A stretch of 64,000 nucleotides of DNA from Rhodobacterales bacterium (GCA_002748285.1 PDSA01000026.1:62001-126000), one strand, 5' to 3'; numbered from the stretch's first letter, positions 47,759-57,245 are shown. The notes: generated from the letters alone by a model not told the origin. A program made the numbers and translations.

Positions 47759-49635
47759 ACCACCCCTCCTTCTTCGTCTGACAGCACGACTTCGAAACAG
47801 GTTCCCCCCCCAGAAACCGGGTAAAAGTCAAGCACGCCTTCCATCTGCTTGACAATCGAGGCGCAAATCGCCAACCCCAACCCACGCCCGCGACTGCCGT
47901 CAGAGCGCCGGGTCCAGAACGGTAACAGCACCTTGGCACGATCACGTTCGGGGATGCCCACCCCGGTGTCACGCACCTGAATAAAGACTTTACCCCCTTT
48001 TTGATAACATTTCAGCATCAGTTGTCCACCCTCTGGCATCGCATGGATCGCATTCAGGGCCAGATTGAACAGCACTGTGCGCATATCGCTGTCCCGCGCC
48101 AGAATGCGGGGATTGCCGTCAATGTCTTGTGTGATCTCGACCCCGGCTTGCTCGGCTTCAAGGCGCAGCAGGGTGGCTGTGTCAGAGATCACCTTGCCCA
48201 GCTCGACCAGCTCTTTACTGACGCTGGGGCGCGAAGACAGGCGCAGCAGGCTTTCGGTGATCTGCTGGCAGTTGGCAATCTCGGCCTCGGCAATGTCAAG
48301 ATATTGCCGCGCCGAGTCCGGCAGATCGGGCTGCCGACTGACCGCATTCAGCGCCAGAGCAATCGCCGAAAGCGGGTTGTTCACCTCATGCGCCACCCCG
48401 GCGGCCAGGCTGCCCATTTCGGCCAGTCGCTGCTTGTGGGAAATCGAGATGTCTTTTTCCATGTCGCGGATGGATTCCACCACGCAATCCTGCTCGCCCC
48501 CGGGCAGAGACAGGCGCACCGGCGCGGCCGAGACCTCCACCGAAAATTCCCCGCCATACTGATCCTTGTGGACATGGGTGGTGATGACCTCGCGCTTGCC
48601 GTTATGCAGGATCTCGCTGATCGGGCAGCAGGTCATGGTCGGCACGCAAGGGGCACTCAGGCCGTGGCTGGAACGGTAACAGAACTGCCCGGCAATCTGC
48701 ACCGGATCGGCCCCAACCTGTTTGCAATAGGCCCGGTTGGCCATGATGATGCGAAAGTCCGGGCCCGTCACCCGCACCCCGTCTGGGATGGCGTCAATCA
48801 GGGTTTGCAGCGATTGGCGGGCGGATTCCAGCGCTTTGACGTTGCGTTGCAAGTGGTCGGCCATATCGTTGAAATGCTGGCCGAAACGGTCGATCTCATC
48901 GTGGCCCAGCGGTGGCACCCGCACGGATAAATCGCCATCTGACAGCGCCTGGGTGCGGTCTGTGAGAATATCGACCCGGTTCAGCACCAGCCGTTTCAGC
49001 GCCAGCCAGATGCCGGTTTCCAGCAGGATCAGCACCACAACCCCCAGCACCGCCAGCCCGATCGCGCCTGAACGCAGCAGGGCGCGGATGTTCGAGGCGT
49101 CATAATCCACAATCAGCACCCCGTTGATCGGGTTATCGGCAATCGCGCCATGGCATTGCTGACAACGCGGCTGGTTGGGCAGCGGATTGGTTGAGCGCAA
49201 GACCTCGCCGGTGCTGGCATCGCCATCCTGAAACCGGGTCTTTTGCTGGCCGGTGGCCACGGCGTTGGTGAAATCCTGATCCGTCAGATGCGTGCCCAGC
49301 CGGTTCTGGTAAGAGGAAAACCGCACTTCGCCTTCGGGGGTGGCGATCATCACCCCGGCGACATCCGGCTGCGTCCCCAGCCGCTGGACGATGCCCTGCA
49401 AGCCCTCCAGATCGCGTTTGAGCATGGCGTTTTCCAGCGCCGCCTGGAGCAACAGATTGACGTTCAGCGACGCGGCTTCATGGGTTTTCAGGATGCTATT
49501 GCGGTATTGCTGAATGACGATGGGCAACAGCACCGCCGAGCTGACCAGCACCAGAACCGCCGCGACCAGCAAAAACTGCCGTTTCAGTCGCTGCGCAATC
49601 CAGTTTTTCGCAGAAACCCACCATTTTGCCATCAT
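47755..49635 (-). CDS. Sensor histidine kinase with periplasmic heme-c motif and Cys-rich PAS
   Basis: This 626-residue protein has a membrane helix at about 20-40, then a periplasmic domain (about 45-185) holding Cys158-Gln-Gln-Cys-His162, a c-type heme attachment motif. A second helix lies at about 190-212, followed by HAMP. A PAS domain (about 272-395) contains Cys319, Cys330, Cys336 and Cys337. The phosphoacceptor is His416 (GVAHEVNNPLSA) and the ATPase domain has DTGVGIP and GRGLGLAI. I infer that it senses redox state or a gas or sulfur ligand and phosphorylates the adjacent regulator. Overlaps on both sides place it in the molybdoenzyme operon. Confidence 0.88.
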
Positions 49636-50390
49636 CCATCCAATACCTGAAACAGCTTTTTGTGATGCTGGGTGCGGGCGCAGATGTTGCAGAGCCCGTC
49701 CTCATTACGGTTTTGTAACGGCGGATGCACCGAAACACCACAGGCTTTGCACGCCCATTCAGACAGCGCCACCGGCTCTGGGGTGGTTTGCCTAATCCTG
49801 ACCGTGATCGCCCGATGGTCGCAGACATCTTCGCACAAGCCGCAGCCATCACAGGCCGCCGCGCTGGTTTCGTAGAACAGGCCGCCCTGCTCTGGCGTGG
49901 TTTGGGTCAACACCTCATCCGGGCAGATACGCAGGCAGGCGTCACAGCCCACGCAGCGGCTGGGGTCAATCACCGGAGCCACCGCGAACATCGCGCCCGG
50001 GGCATCGCATTCGATGATCTGGAGCGTGGCCAGCGCGGGCTCCGGGTTGTCGATGGTGGCGACCTTGCGCAGCAGGTTGCGGCGTTTGGCGGTCTCGTGT
50101 TCTTCCTGATACCAGCTGATCACGCGGCGCATCCCCGGCGCATCCGGGGCGATATGGCGCAGCGCCATTTGCGGCAAATCGCGGGTTTGCAGGATGTCGT
50201 TGAACAGCGCCGGCAGGTTGAGCGCAGATTGCGAATCGGGCGCTTCGGCAGGGTCGAGGCATAACAGCCGGCGGGTTCCATCCAGATAAGCCTGAGCCAG
50301 CGGCGTGATCTGTTCGACCAGATCGGCGGCGGATGCAGGCTGCACCCAGACATGATCAGCGGGCAAAATCAGAACCCCATCGCGCAACAA
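49632..50390 (-). CDS. Ferredoxin-like 4Fe-4S protein with extra Cys sites
   Basis: About 252 residues are certain. A C-terminal ferredoxin domain has CVGCDACLRICP and CDGCGLCEDVC, followed by a zinc-ribbon-like pair CKACG and CNICA. The first ~120 residues show no motif I know. The start is doubtful: the frame has no ATG or GTG. The TTG at 50388-50390 has only a distant GAGGT, and the frame stays open upstream into the end of the torD-like gene, where a CTG at 50460-50462 is another candidate. It probably carries electrons or clusters for the molybdoenzyme. Confidence 0.7.
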   Translation of the reverse strand: MLRDGVLILPADHVWVQPASAADLVEQITPLAQAYLDGTRRLLCLDPAEAPDSQSALNLPALFNDILQTRDLPQMALRHIAPDAPGMRRVISWYQEEHETAKRRNLLRKVATIDNPEPALATLQIIECDAPGAMFAVAPVIDPSRCVGCDACLRICPDEVLTQTTPEQGGLFYETSAAACDGCGLCEDVCDHRAITVRIRQTTPEPVALSEWACKACGVSVHPPLQNRNEDGLCNICARTQHHKKLFQVLDG

Positions 50391-50455
50391 AGGTGCGCGG
50401 ATGAAGTCGACCTCATCCGCGCTGCTCTGTTCGATTTTATGTCTGCTGCGCCAGT

Positions 50456-51217
50456 TTACCAGCTTTCTGCCACTCCCGGAATATAGGGTGCGGCCTCGGG
50501 TTCGGGCGCACGTTGGGTGTCGAGATTTGAGATGTCACGCACATTGCGCTCGCGCCCCGTGATGTCTTCTAACAGCAGGCGCAAATCTTCGAGCAACGCA
50601 TCGGTCAGCTCCATCACCGCGCCATAGAGCGGCTGCGAGGAACACTGCGCGGCGCGCTCGAAAAAGGCGGGCACCCAGGGCAGCACATGCAAATCCATGA
50701 ACCCGGCCACATCCTGGGCCGCAACCGGATTGGCCAGACGGCACAGATGCGAGATGAACTGAAGCTCATGCACCACATGATCATCCGAGCGCACCCGCCA
50801 GTTGGGCACGGAAATGCCGTAATGCTCATACCAGTCGCGCACCTCGAACATCGGCAATTGCCGCTCCAGCTTATCCTCAGTCAACCAGACCGAGCCACTG
50901 GGCGAGGCCCGATAGGCATGGGTCAGGTAGATGTCGGCATATTCGGCCGCCAGAAGTTCGAGCGTTTGGGCATCCGGCGATGGCCCCAGCGCGTCGAGCT
51001 CTTTGCTCAGCGCCGAAATCGCCGCCGCCGATCTGTCGGTGGTCGACAGTTCACGCAAACCGTCAATGATATGATGACGGAGCAGCTGGGCCAGAAGCTC
51101 GGCTTCAATCTCGCGGTCATGGAACCGGATCAGAACATCCAGACCATCAGCAAACTGCACCAAGCGCCGCGCTTGCTCGGGAGCCAACGCGGCGGGTTTT
51201 TGCTCGGCCGCGCCCAT
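50456..51217 (-). CDS. TorD/DmsD-family chaperone for the molybdoenzyme
   Basis: This is 253 residues from the ATG at 51215-51217. It is an all-helical protein with the family pattern LLAAEYADIYLTHAYRASPSGSVWL split around residue 95, then the E(x)PDH-like DDHVVHELQFISHLC. TorD-type proteins bind the Tat signal of a DMSO-reductase-family subunit and hold it for cofactor insertion. It sits one base pair from the dmsB-like gene, in the operon of its expected client. The C-terminal ~40 residues are Pro/Glu-rich and variable. Confidence 0.87.
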   Translation of the reverse strand: MGAAEQKPAALAPEQARRLVQFADGLDVLIRFHDREIEAELLAQLLRHHIIDGLRELSTTDRSAAAISALSKELDALGPSPDAQTLELLAAEYADIYLTHAYRASPSGSVWLTEDKLERQLPMFEVRDWYEHYGISVPNWRVRSDDHVVHELQFISHLCRLANPVAAQDVAGFMDLHVLPWVPAFFERAAQCSSQPLYGAVMELTDALLEDLRLLLEDITGRERNVRDISNLDTQRAPEPEAAPYIPGVAESW

Positions 51218-51218
51218 A

Positions 51219-51881
51219 TCAGACCTTGCCTTTCGAATGCGCCACAAAGCGGATCGACGGGTTGGTCAGCTCGGGGTCGGACATGGATTTGACCTGACGG
51301 ACCACCTCTTCATTGGGGCCAACCGCCTTGGTGTCATAGGTGCCGTCAGCGATCTGATCAATCGGACCAACATCCAGCACCCGCATCATGCAGGCAGCCA
51401 CGCAGTAAGGCTTGCGCCCCGCTTCCAGCTCGTCAATGCACATGTTGCACTTTTTGACCACGTTTTCTTCGGGGTCATATTGTGGCGCACCGAATGGGCA
51501 GGTGGCCTCGCATTTGCGGCAACCGATGCATAGCGTGCTGTCGATGTCGACCACGCCGTTATCCTTGCGCTTCCAGATCGCCCCGGTGGGACAAGCCGGC
51601 AGGCAGGCCGGTTCGGCACAGTGGTTGCAGGACATGTTGATTTTGAAGGCAAACACATCCGGGAACACCCCGCCCTCAATATACTGCACCCGCCGGAACC
51701 GAGGCCCGGGCCGCAGCCCGTTTTTATCCTTACAGGCCATTTCGCAGGCCCGGCAGCCGATGCAGTCCACATTGTTATGCACAAACCCCATCTGCATTTC
51801 CGGCACCACCGGCACATAGGTTTCCCGTTTCATTCGCGCGACATTTGCCTTGATCCGCGCCTTATCAACTTTGTTAGCCAT
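51219..51881 (-). CDS. DmsB-like four-cluster iron-sulfur subunit
   Basis: This 220-residue protein has sixteen cysteines in four groups: CIGCRACEMAC, CNHCAEPACLPAC, CIGCRKCEATC, and CNMC-x11-C-x3-C. This is the pattern for four [4Fe-4S] clusters in DmsB/NrfC/TtrB-type subunits. It has no signal peptide, so it would be carried out with the Tat-exported catalytic subunit. Its gene follows that subunit after 21 bp. It passes electrons between the Mo enzyme and, here, probably the multiheme cytochrome. Confidence 0.92.
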   Translation of the reverse strand: MANKVDKARIKANVARMKRETYVPVVPEMQMGFVHNNVDCIGCRACEMACKDKNGLRPGPRFRRVQYIEGGVFPDVFAFKINMSCNHCAEPACLPACPTGAIWKRKDNGVVDIDSTLCIGCRKCEATCPFGAPQYDPEENVVKKCNMCIDELEAGRKPYCVAACMMRVLDVGPIDQIADGTYDTKAVGPNEEVVRQVKSMSDPELTNPSIRFVAHSKGKV

Positions 51882-51902
51882 ATCTCACACTCCTTGCGCT
51901 GA

Positions 51903-54473
51903 TCATAAATCGCGGCGGAACACATGGCTCCGCGCTGTGGCGAGTTGATCCCAACCGGGACGGTGATCCAGATCGGTTTTCTTCACGTTGCAAAGCACCG
52001 TGTTGTAGGCAAAAGCCCCAGCCGGGGAAGGATTGTCATCGGTCAGGAAGTCCGGGTTACCGGCCCGATCAACGCCGTCCTTGTCAATATCCATCCATGC
52101 CCCCTCATGCAGCACCACCACGCCGGGCATACAGCGTTCGGTGACATAGGCCGGCACGATCACCCGACCGCGGTCATTCCAGGCTTCGACCGTATCACCG
52201 GTCTTGATGCCCAGCTTGCGCGCATCCGATGCGTTCAACGTGATCTCCTGGGTAAAAGTCTCACGCAGCCACGGGATGTTGTTAAAGATCGAGTGGGTGC
52301 GCCAGCGTGGGTGCGGGCTGACCATGTGGAATGGGAATTTCTCGGTCAGCGGGTGATTGAGGCTCTCCCACGGTTCGACCCATTTGGGGATCGCCGGGAT
52401 GTGATAGCCATATTGGGTTTTGGTCCAGTCCTTGATCTGGGCCAGCTGCCCCGAGAAAATCTCGATCTTGCCGCTGGCGGTCTGAAATGGCTTGCCCTGT
52501 TCGACCTGCTCGCGGAACGCCACATGCGGTTCGGGTAGAACGAATTTATAAACCCCGCGCTTTTTGAACTCTTCCCACGAGATGTCAGCGTGCTGGTGAT
52601 GCTGCACTTTATCGTGCCACCACTCCACCAGATAAGCCTCGTCCACCTGGGTGGGGTCGTTGAAATAGCTGCGCGGTGCCTTGGGATTATATTGCGGCCC
52701 AAAGCCCAGCCGGTAAGCCAGTTCGGTAAAGACCTGAAAATCCGATTTGCTCTCGCCCATCGGCTGGATCACCACCGGACGGTGGATGTAGTAATGCCCC
52801 TTATACCAAGGCAGCGCCACATCGTGCCGTTCAAAGTGGGTGGCAATCGGCAGGATGTAATCCGCCCAGATACCGGTTGGCGTGATGGTGCTGTCCATGC
52901 AGACGAACAGGCTTTCCATATCGCCTTCGTCTTCCAGCTTGCGGATCGCCTCGATTTCCTTGTTGATATTGGTCAACTGGTTGAACCAATCCGAACCCTG
53001 CCAGAAAATCCCGCGGATATTGGGGATCACCCCGTCCAAATAGTCACCCCGAGGCCAGCAGCCGATTTCCTCGCGCTTGACATTGGGATAATTCAGCACC
53101 GCATGGGCCCAGCGATCAGATTTGATCGCCGCATACCAGACATTGGCGAACTGGTCATAAGGGTAAGCCACCGCTTCCGAGTGCCAGCCCTTGCCCACAC
53201 CTTCGGCACAACCGCCAAGAATGCCGACATTGCCGGTCATCGCCTGAAGTGCCGCCGCCATGCGGTTATATTGCTCACCATAGGCATTGCGCCCCGGTGC
53301 CCAGCTGGCCTTGAGCGCGGCAGGTTTGGTGTTGGCATACATTTCGGCCAGCTTCTTGATGTCATCGGCCGAGACACCGCAGATTTCCGAAGCCCATTCC
53401 GGGGTTTTCGGAACGCCATCGCTTTCGCCCAGAATGTATTCCTTGAAGCTTTCCTGCCCCTTGGCCCATTCGGGCATGGTGCCTTTGTCCATGCCTTGCA
53501 CGAATTTGTCGATAAATTCCTGATCGTGCCAGTCATTATCCCAGATGTGGTAGGCCATCCCGGCCATCATCGCCGCATCGGTGTTGGGGCGGATCGGGAT
53601 CCACCAGGCATCATAGGCTGAAGCCGAATCCGTATATTGCGGATCGACCAGCACGAATTTACAGCCGCGCTGTTTCGCCATGCGCAGATAATAAAAGGTA
53701 TTCCCGCCATGGAAGGTATAGGCCGGATTCCAGCCCCACATGATCATCAGCTTGGTGTGGGCGTAGGCATCGTCTTCGTTACCATCCTGAATAGTGCCAT
53801 AAGTCATCCGGCTGGAAAACGTGGTGCCCTGATAGGACGGCACCGACCAGCTGTTGGTCCGGCAACCGAACATGCCCAGAAAACGGCCCAGCAGCCCTTC
53901 GATCTGGTCAGATTTATGCAGCACCCCATAGGACGCCCCGGCATAGCTCTGATCCACCAGCGCGGTGGGGCCATATTTGTTTTTGATATAGACCATGCGC
54001 TTGGCGATGTCCGACAGGGCCTCGTCCCAAGTGACGCGCTTGAATTTGCCTTCGCCGCGCTTGCCGACCCGCTTCATCGGATACAACAGACGCTCGGGGC
54101 TATAAAGCCGCAGCCGATAAGAGCGCCCCCGCAGACAGCCACGCACCTGAGGTTTTTCCTCGGTGTCAGTGCCATAAGCATCGCCCTGATAGCTGCCGTC
54201 ATCGGTGGACAGGCGCACGATGACATCGCCCTTTTTATGCGCCACCAGCATATGGCGCGAGCCACAGTTATGGGCGCAGCTGGTCACTACGGTTTCCAGA
54301 TCGTCATCGGTCGGGTATGGCTCGTAGGCGAAGGCCTGTGCCTCTTGCCCGCCAGCCCCAACCACCAGCCCGGTAGCAGCCACCGCCGCGCTGGTTTTCA
54401 GGAATTCCCGCCGTGCCTGACTTTCCGGGCTGTCATGGGTATCAGAATGATCTTTGCTATCATGATATGTCAT
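51903..54473 (-). CDS. DmsA-like molybdopterin oxidoreductase, Tat-exported
   Basis: This 856-residue protein starts with a Tat signal (ARREFLKTSAAVAATG, residues 20-35). DMSO-reductase-family landmarks are RGCLRGRSYRLRLYSPERLLYPMKRVG split near residue 120, KRVTWDEALSDIA, MIMWGWNPAYTFHG, PTGIWADYILPIATHFER, and a C-terminal cap domain with SPHPRWRTHSIFNN and LNASDARKLGIKTGD. The proximal Fe-S motif reads Cys66-x3-Cys70-x3-His74 and then Cys113: the third ligand, normally Cys, is His. It is nearest to DmsA-type reductases, but with a multiheme partner and no DmsC the natural substrate and direction are open. Confidence 0.9.
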   Translation of the reverse strand: MTYHDSKDHSDTHDSPESQARREFLKTSAAVAATGLVVGAGGQEAQAFAYEPYPTDDDLETVVTSCAHNCGSRHMLVAHKKGDVIVRLSTDDGSYQGDAYGTDTEEKPQVRGCLRGRSYRLRLYSPERLLYPMKRVGKRGEGKFKRVTWDEALSDIAKRMVYIKNKYGPTALVDQSYAGASYGVLHKSDQIEGLLGRFLGMFGCRTNSWSVPSYQGTTFSSRMTYGTIQDGNEDDAYAHTKLMIMWGWNPAYTFHGGNTFYYLRMAKQRGCKFVLVDPQYTDSASAYDAWWIPIRPNTDAAMMAGMAYHIWDNDWHDQEFIDKFVQGMDKGTMPEWAKGQESFKEYILGESDGVPKTPEWASEICGVSADDIKKLAEMYANTKPAALKASWAPGRNAYGEQYNRMAAALQAMTGNVGILGGCAEGVGKGWHSEAVAYPYDQFANVWYAAIKSDRWAHAVLNYPNVKREEIGCWPRGDYLDGVIPNIRGIFWQGSDWFNQLTNINKEIEAIRKLEDEGDMESLFVCMDSTITPTGIWADYILPIATHFERHDVALPWYKGHYYIHRPVVIQPMGESKSDFQVFTELAYRLGFGPQYNPKAPRSYFNDPTQVDEAYLVEWWHDKVQHHQHADISWEEFKKRGVYKFVLPEPHVAFREQVEQGKPFQTASGKIEIFSGQLAQIKDWTKTQYGYHIPAIPKWVEPWESLNHPLTEKFPFHMVSPHPRWRTHSIFNNIPWLRETFTQEITLNASDARKLGIKTGDTVEAWNDRGRVIVPAYVTERCMPGVVVLHEGAWMDIDKDGVDRAGNPDFLTDDNPSPAGAFAYNTVLCNVKKTDLDHRPGWDQLATARSHVFRRDL

Positions 54474-54487
54474 GTTGGCTTACCTCC

Positions 54488-55978
54488 TTATTCAGCAGCC
54501 GGAAGGGCATATTCAGGGTCAGATTGCGTGGGGCGATCCACCGCCCATTCAGGAACTTCGGTATCCATGTCAGGCCAGGGGTGGCGTGGGAACGGATATG
54601 CAATCCGATACCAGACCCGCCCACCGTGGCAGCCATAGCAGGTGTCCGAAGAGCCTTCGCGCGCCAGCTTCTCGATATTAGCGCTGTTCAGGTAAGAGAC
54701 CTGATGGCGCATGGTGCGGAAGCTTTCGGCATGGCAGGACAAGCAGCCATTCGGAGCTTCGGGATATTCCATATCGGCGCGGATCTCATGCCATGGGCCT
54801 TCCAGATCCATGACCTCGTAGGGGAATTGCCCGTGGCAGCGCAGACATGTTGTCGAAGGGTTAACCATCTTGCGCAGGGTAAATTCAGGCGTTGCCGCCG
54901 CTTGGAAGGCATCGCGGGTGGGCAGCATATCCGGGGTTTCTTCGCGCGGATCGTTGCCTTTGTGGCAGAAGGTGCATTCCAGATTCATCACCTCTTTGGC
55001 GAAATCGCTTTCCAGATGTCGATAGTGGAAGGTATCCTGCGGGCCGGTATAGGTGTCCAGAGTCTGATACCAAGCCAGCGTCGCATTCACCGGCACCCCG
55101 GCAATCGATTCCGAGCGCGGCTTGTGGTCCAGAATATCCTTGTGGCAGGCCAGGCATTCTTCGTTGCTGGCATTCTCGATATTGGGCGAGAAGTGCAGCG
55201 GGTGATAGCGGGCGCGCTGATAATCCATGCCAGCTGCGATCTGCTTTTCAATCTCAGCCGCTTTGGCCTTAGCCGCCGCCTGTTGCTCAGCCGTGGGCTG
55301 AGGGGCGTTGGCGTAGGTAACGCCTTCGGGGTAAGGGACGGGCTCGATTTCAACCACTTCGTCCTCTTCCTCGGTTGCCTCGTCATTGGCGGCAACCTCA
55401 ACCACCGAGTCACTCAGACCCAGCGCAACAACATCCTGCGGCGTATCGGCCTTACTGCCCAGAAACGCGATCAGGTTGCTGACATCATCATCAGATTTCA
55501 CACCGGCAAAGGACATCTTGTTGCCGGGAATGGCCTTTTTGGGGTTGTGCAGATAGGGGCGCAGCGCATCAACCGTCCAGCTGCCCCCATGGGCGACCAT
55601 GGCATCGGAATACGCAAACCCTTCGGCAGAGGCCACATCGCGGCCCACCACATTCCACAGACTCGGCCCGGTCTTGTGCTTGCCATCCGGGGCAATCGCG
55701 TGACAGGCTTTACATTTCTTGAAAACTTTTTCGCCAGCCGCCGCACTGACAACCTTGGCAGCAGGCGCTTTGGCCGGTGCCTTCGCCGCAGCCCCGCTCT
55801 CTTGCGCGTTCAAGGCCGTATCCCCAACCGCCGGAGCATCCGGACGTGTCCCTTCCATCACAGGTGACCCCTTGAACACCATGGTCGAAGCAACACCGCC
55901 CCAAAAGAACCCCAGAGCAGCGATCGACAAGAACAAGAGTATGGTTACGGTTATGATGGCCGTTTCTAAAAACCTCAT
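54488..55978 (-). CDS. Membrane-anchored hexaheme cytochrome c (class I domain fused to pentaheme domain)
   Basis: This is 496 residues from the ATG at 55976-55978 (AAGGGG upstream). An N-terminal membrane anchor (about 8-32) is followed by an Ala/Lys/Pro linker. A class I cytochrome c domain comes next (Cys89-x2-Cys92-His93, GPSLWNVVGRD, NKMSFAGV with the Met ligand, about 78-175). An acidic linker (about 185-235) is followed by five CxxCH motifs at 275, 335, 378, 412 and 447. The fusion could take electrons in one domain and pass them to the other at the membrane. It directly precedes the Mo enzyme gene (14 bp), so it is the presumed redox partner replacing a DmsC anchor. Confidence 0.9.
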   Translation of the reverse strand: MRFLETAIITVTILLFLSIAALGFFWGGVASTMVFKGSPVMEGTRPDAPAVGDTALNAQESGAAAKAPAKAPAAKVVSAAAGEKVFKKCKACHAIAPDGKHKTGPSLWNVVGRDVASAEGFAYSDAMVAHGGSWTVDALRPYLHNPKKAIPGNKMSFAGVKSDDDVSNLIAFLGSKADTPQDVVALGLSDSVVEVAANDEATEEEDEVVEIEPVPYPEGVTYANAPQPTAEQQAAAKAKAAEIEKQIAAGMDYQRARYHPLHFSPNIENASNEECLACHKDILDHKPRSESIAGVPVNATLAWYQTLDTYTGPQDTFHYRHLESDFAKEVMNLECTFCHKGNDPREETPDMLPTRDAFQAAATPEFTLRKMVNPSTTCLRCHGQFPYEVMDLEGPWHEIRADMEYPEAPNGCLSCHAESFRTMRHQVSYLNSANIEKLAREGSSDTCYGCHGGRVWYRIAYPFPRHPWPDMDTEVPEWAVDRPTQSDPEYALPAAE

Positions 55979-56240
55979 TGGCTCAACCCCTTCTCGGCTT
56001 GAACCCGGCGCGCAACCAGCAGTTTGTGTTGGCTGGTGAGACATCCCTGATGCGCATCGGCACAGCGCAAAAGCATCCCACGTGGCTGGGTATTGTTATC
56101 CGTTTCCTCTGACCAGAACACACAAAACGCCTGCCCTGACCTTTACAAAGTTGAGTGGCCCGCCAAGCCCGGGCGCGCCACTCTGTTTCTTCTGGCAGAG
56201 AGGCCGATTTCCCGGCCCCTCAAGAACAAAGCAGCTACGC

Positions 56241-56819
56241 TTACTTCTTCTTCTTGCCTTCTTTGTCTTTTGCAGGCGGCTTCCACTCGCCGCTCATGCC
56301 GGACATTCCGCCCATGCCGGACATACCAGACATGCCGCCCATGCCGGACATCCCCGACATACCGCCCATGCCGGACATTCCGCCCATGCCGGACATACCA
56401 GACATGCCGGACATTGGGCCGGAAACCAAGCTCCACTGGGTGCAGCCCCAGCCGCCAGAATTGCCAGCCATGCCGCTCATGCCGGACATACCGCCCATGC
56501 CGGACATTCCGCCCATGCCGGACATACCAGACATGCCGCCCATGCCGGACATGCCGCCCATACCGCCCATGTGAGGCGTTTTAGTCCACTGAGTGCAAAC
56601 CCAGTTGCCAGCATTGCCGGACATACCGCTCATACCGGACATGCCACCCATGCCGGACATACCAGACATTCCGCCCATACCGGACATTCCGCCCATACCT
56701 GACATGCCGGACATACCGCCCATGCCAGACATGCCAGACATACCGCCCGAATTCGCCGGCATGGCGAAAACGGCGGCGCTGCACATAGCCGCAGCAATCG
56801 TGTAAGAAAACTTCTTCAT
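56241..56819 (-). CDS. Secreted Gly/Met/Ser triplet-repeat protein
   Basis: This 192-residue protein has a GGGAG-type site upstream and a signal peptide MKKFSYTIAAAMCSAAVFAM. The body consists of (S/G)-Gly-Met triplets, with Gly and Met each every third residue, in three blocks separated by two similar inserts: NAGNWVCTQWTKTPH and NSGGWGCTQWSLVSG. It ends in a basic tail (KPPAKDKEGKKKK). Met-x2-Met-x2-Met arrays bind Cu(I) in known Met-rich proteins, and Gly every third residue can also form polyglycine-II or collagen-like helices. Either is inference. I know no characterised family like it. It is the second gene of the cytochrome/molybdoenzyme operon. Confidence 0.82.
   Translation of the reverse strand: MKKFSYTIAAAMCSAAVFAMPANSGGMSGMSGMGGMSGMSGMGGMSGMGGMSGMSGMGGMSGMSGMSGNAGNWVCTQWTKTPHMGGMGGMSGMGGMSGMSGMGGMSGMGGMSGMSGMAGNSGGWGCTQWSLVSGPMSGMSGMSGMGGMSGMGGMSGMSGMGGMSGMSGMGGMSGMSGEWKPPAKDKEGKKKK
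56285..56755 (-). repeat. Tandem 9-bp-phased repeats encoding (S/G)GM triplets
   Basis: On the minus strand the words GGCATGTCCGG and GGCGGAATGTCCGG recur throughout, in phase with the Gly-Met coding triplets. There are two breaks, at the CTQW-encoding inserts (around 56410-56470 and 56570-56620). Such tracts are prone to length change. Confidence 0.8.
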
Positions 56820-56912
56820 TAGGAACTCCCTCTTCGTTTTTTGTCAGACGCTTGCAAGATGATCACGCCGACGGTTCACCCCGACAACCGACGAATGCCG
56901 GTGCCGAAATCT

Positions 56913-57245
56913 CTAGTGCCAACCCCGGATATCATAGGGGCCGGTCATCCCCGGAGCCACGAACGGGTCAAACCACCCTTCCTGATCCTCAAGGAATTTC
57001 AAACTGTAAGGATACGGAGCCTCAACCCCGCTCAGCGCCTCAGCATACCATGCGCCGCCTTTGCCATACTCAGTCACAACAGGCGCGGATGCGGGCCGCT
57101 GATAGGGCTTGACGCCCGCCACAAAAATCTGACCGGCAGCCGCCTCCTGCCCCGCAATCTCAGCTGTCTCAGCCTGGGCAAAAAACGGGACACCCAAAAG
57201 GATCAACGCAGCAACCGCCCTCAACCCTGACTGTTTTCGCACCAT
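56913..57245 (-). CDS. Small secreted protein, first gene of the molybdoenzyme operon
   Basis: This 110-residue protein has an AGGAGG site just upstream and a clear signal peptide (LRAVAALILLGVPFFAQA, cleavage before ETAEI). The mature ~85 residues are rich in Tyr, Pro, Trp and Gly (VAGVKPYQRPASAP, then GAWYAEALSGVEAPYPYS and PGMTGPYDIRGWH) and have no cysteine. I do not recognise a family. Position suggests a periplasmic role alongside the triplet-repeat protein and hexaheme cytochrome. Confidence 0.7.
   Translation of the reverse strand: MVRKQSGLRAVAALILLGVPFFAQAETAEIAGQEAAAGQIFVAGVKPYQRPASAPVVTEYGKGGAWYAEALSGVEAPYPYSLKFLEDQEGWFDPFVAPGMTGPYDIRGWH

Noticed and set aside
56082..56702. Plus-strand open frame rich in His-Ala-Gly-His repeats opposite the triplet-repeat gene
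   Set aside because: It is the antisense reading of the (S/G)GM repeats. It lacks a ribosome site and signal peptide, while the minus-strand frame has both and lies in an operon.
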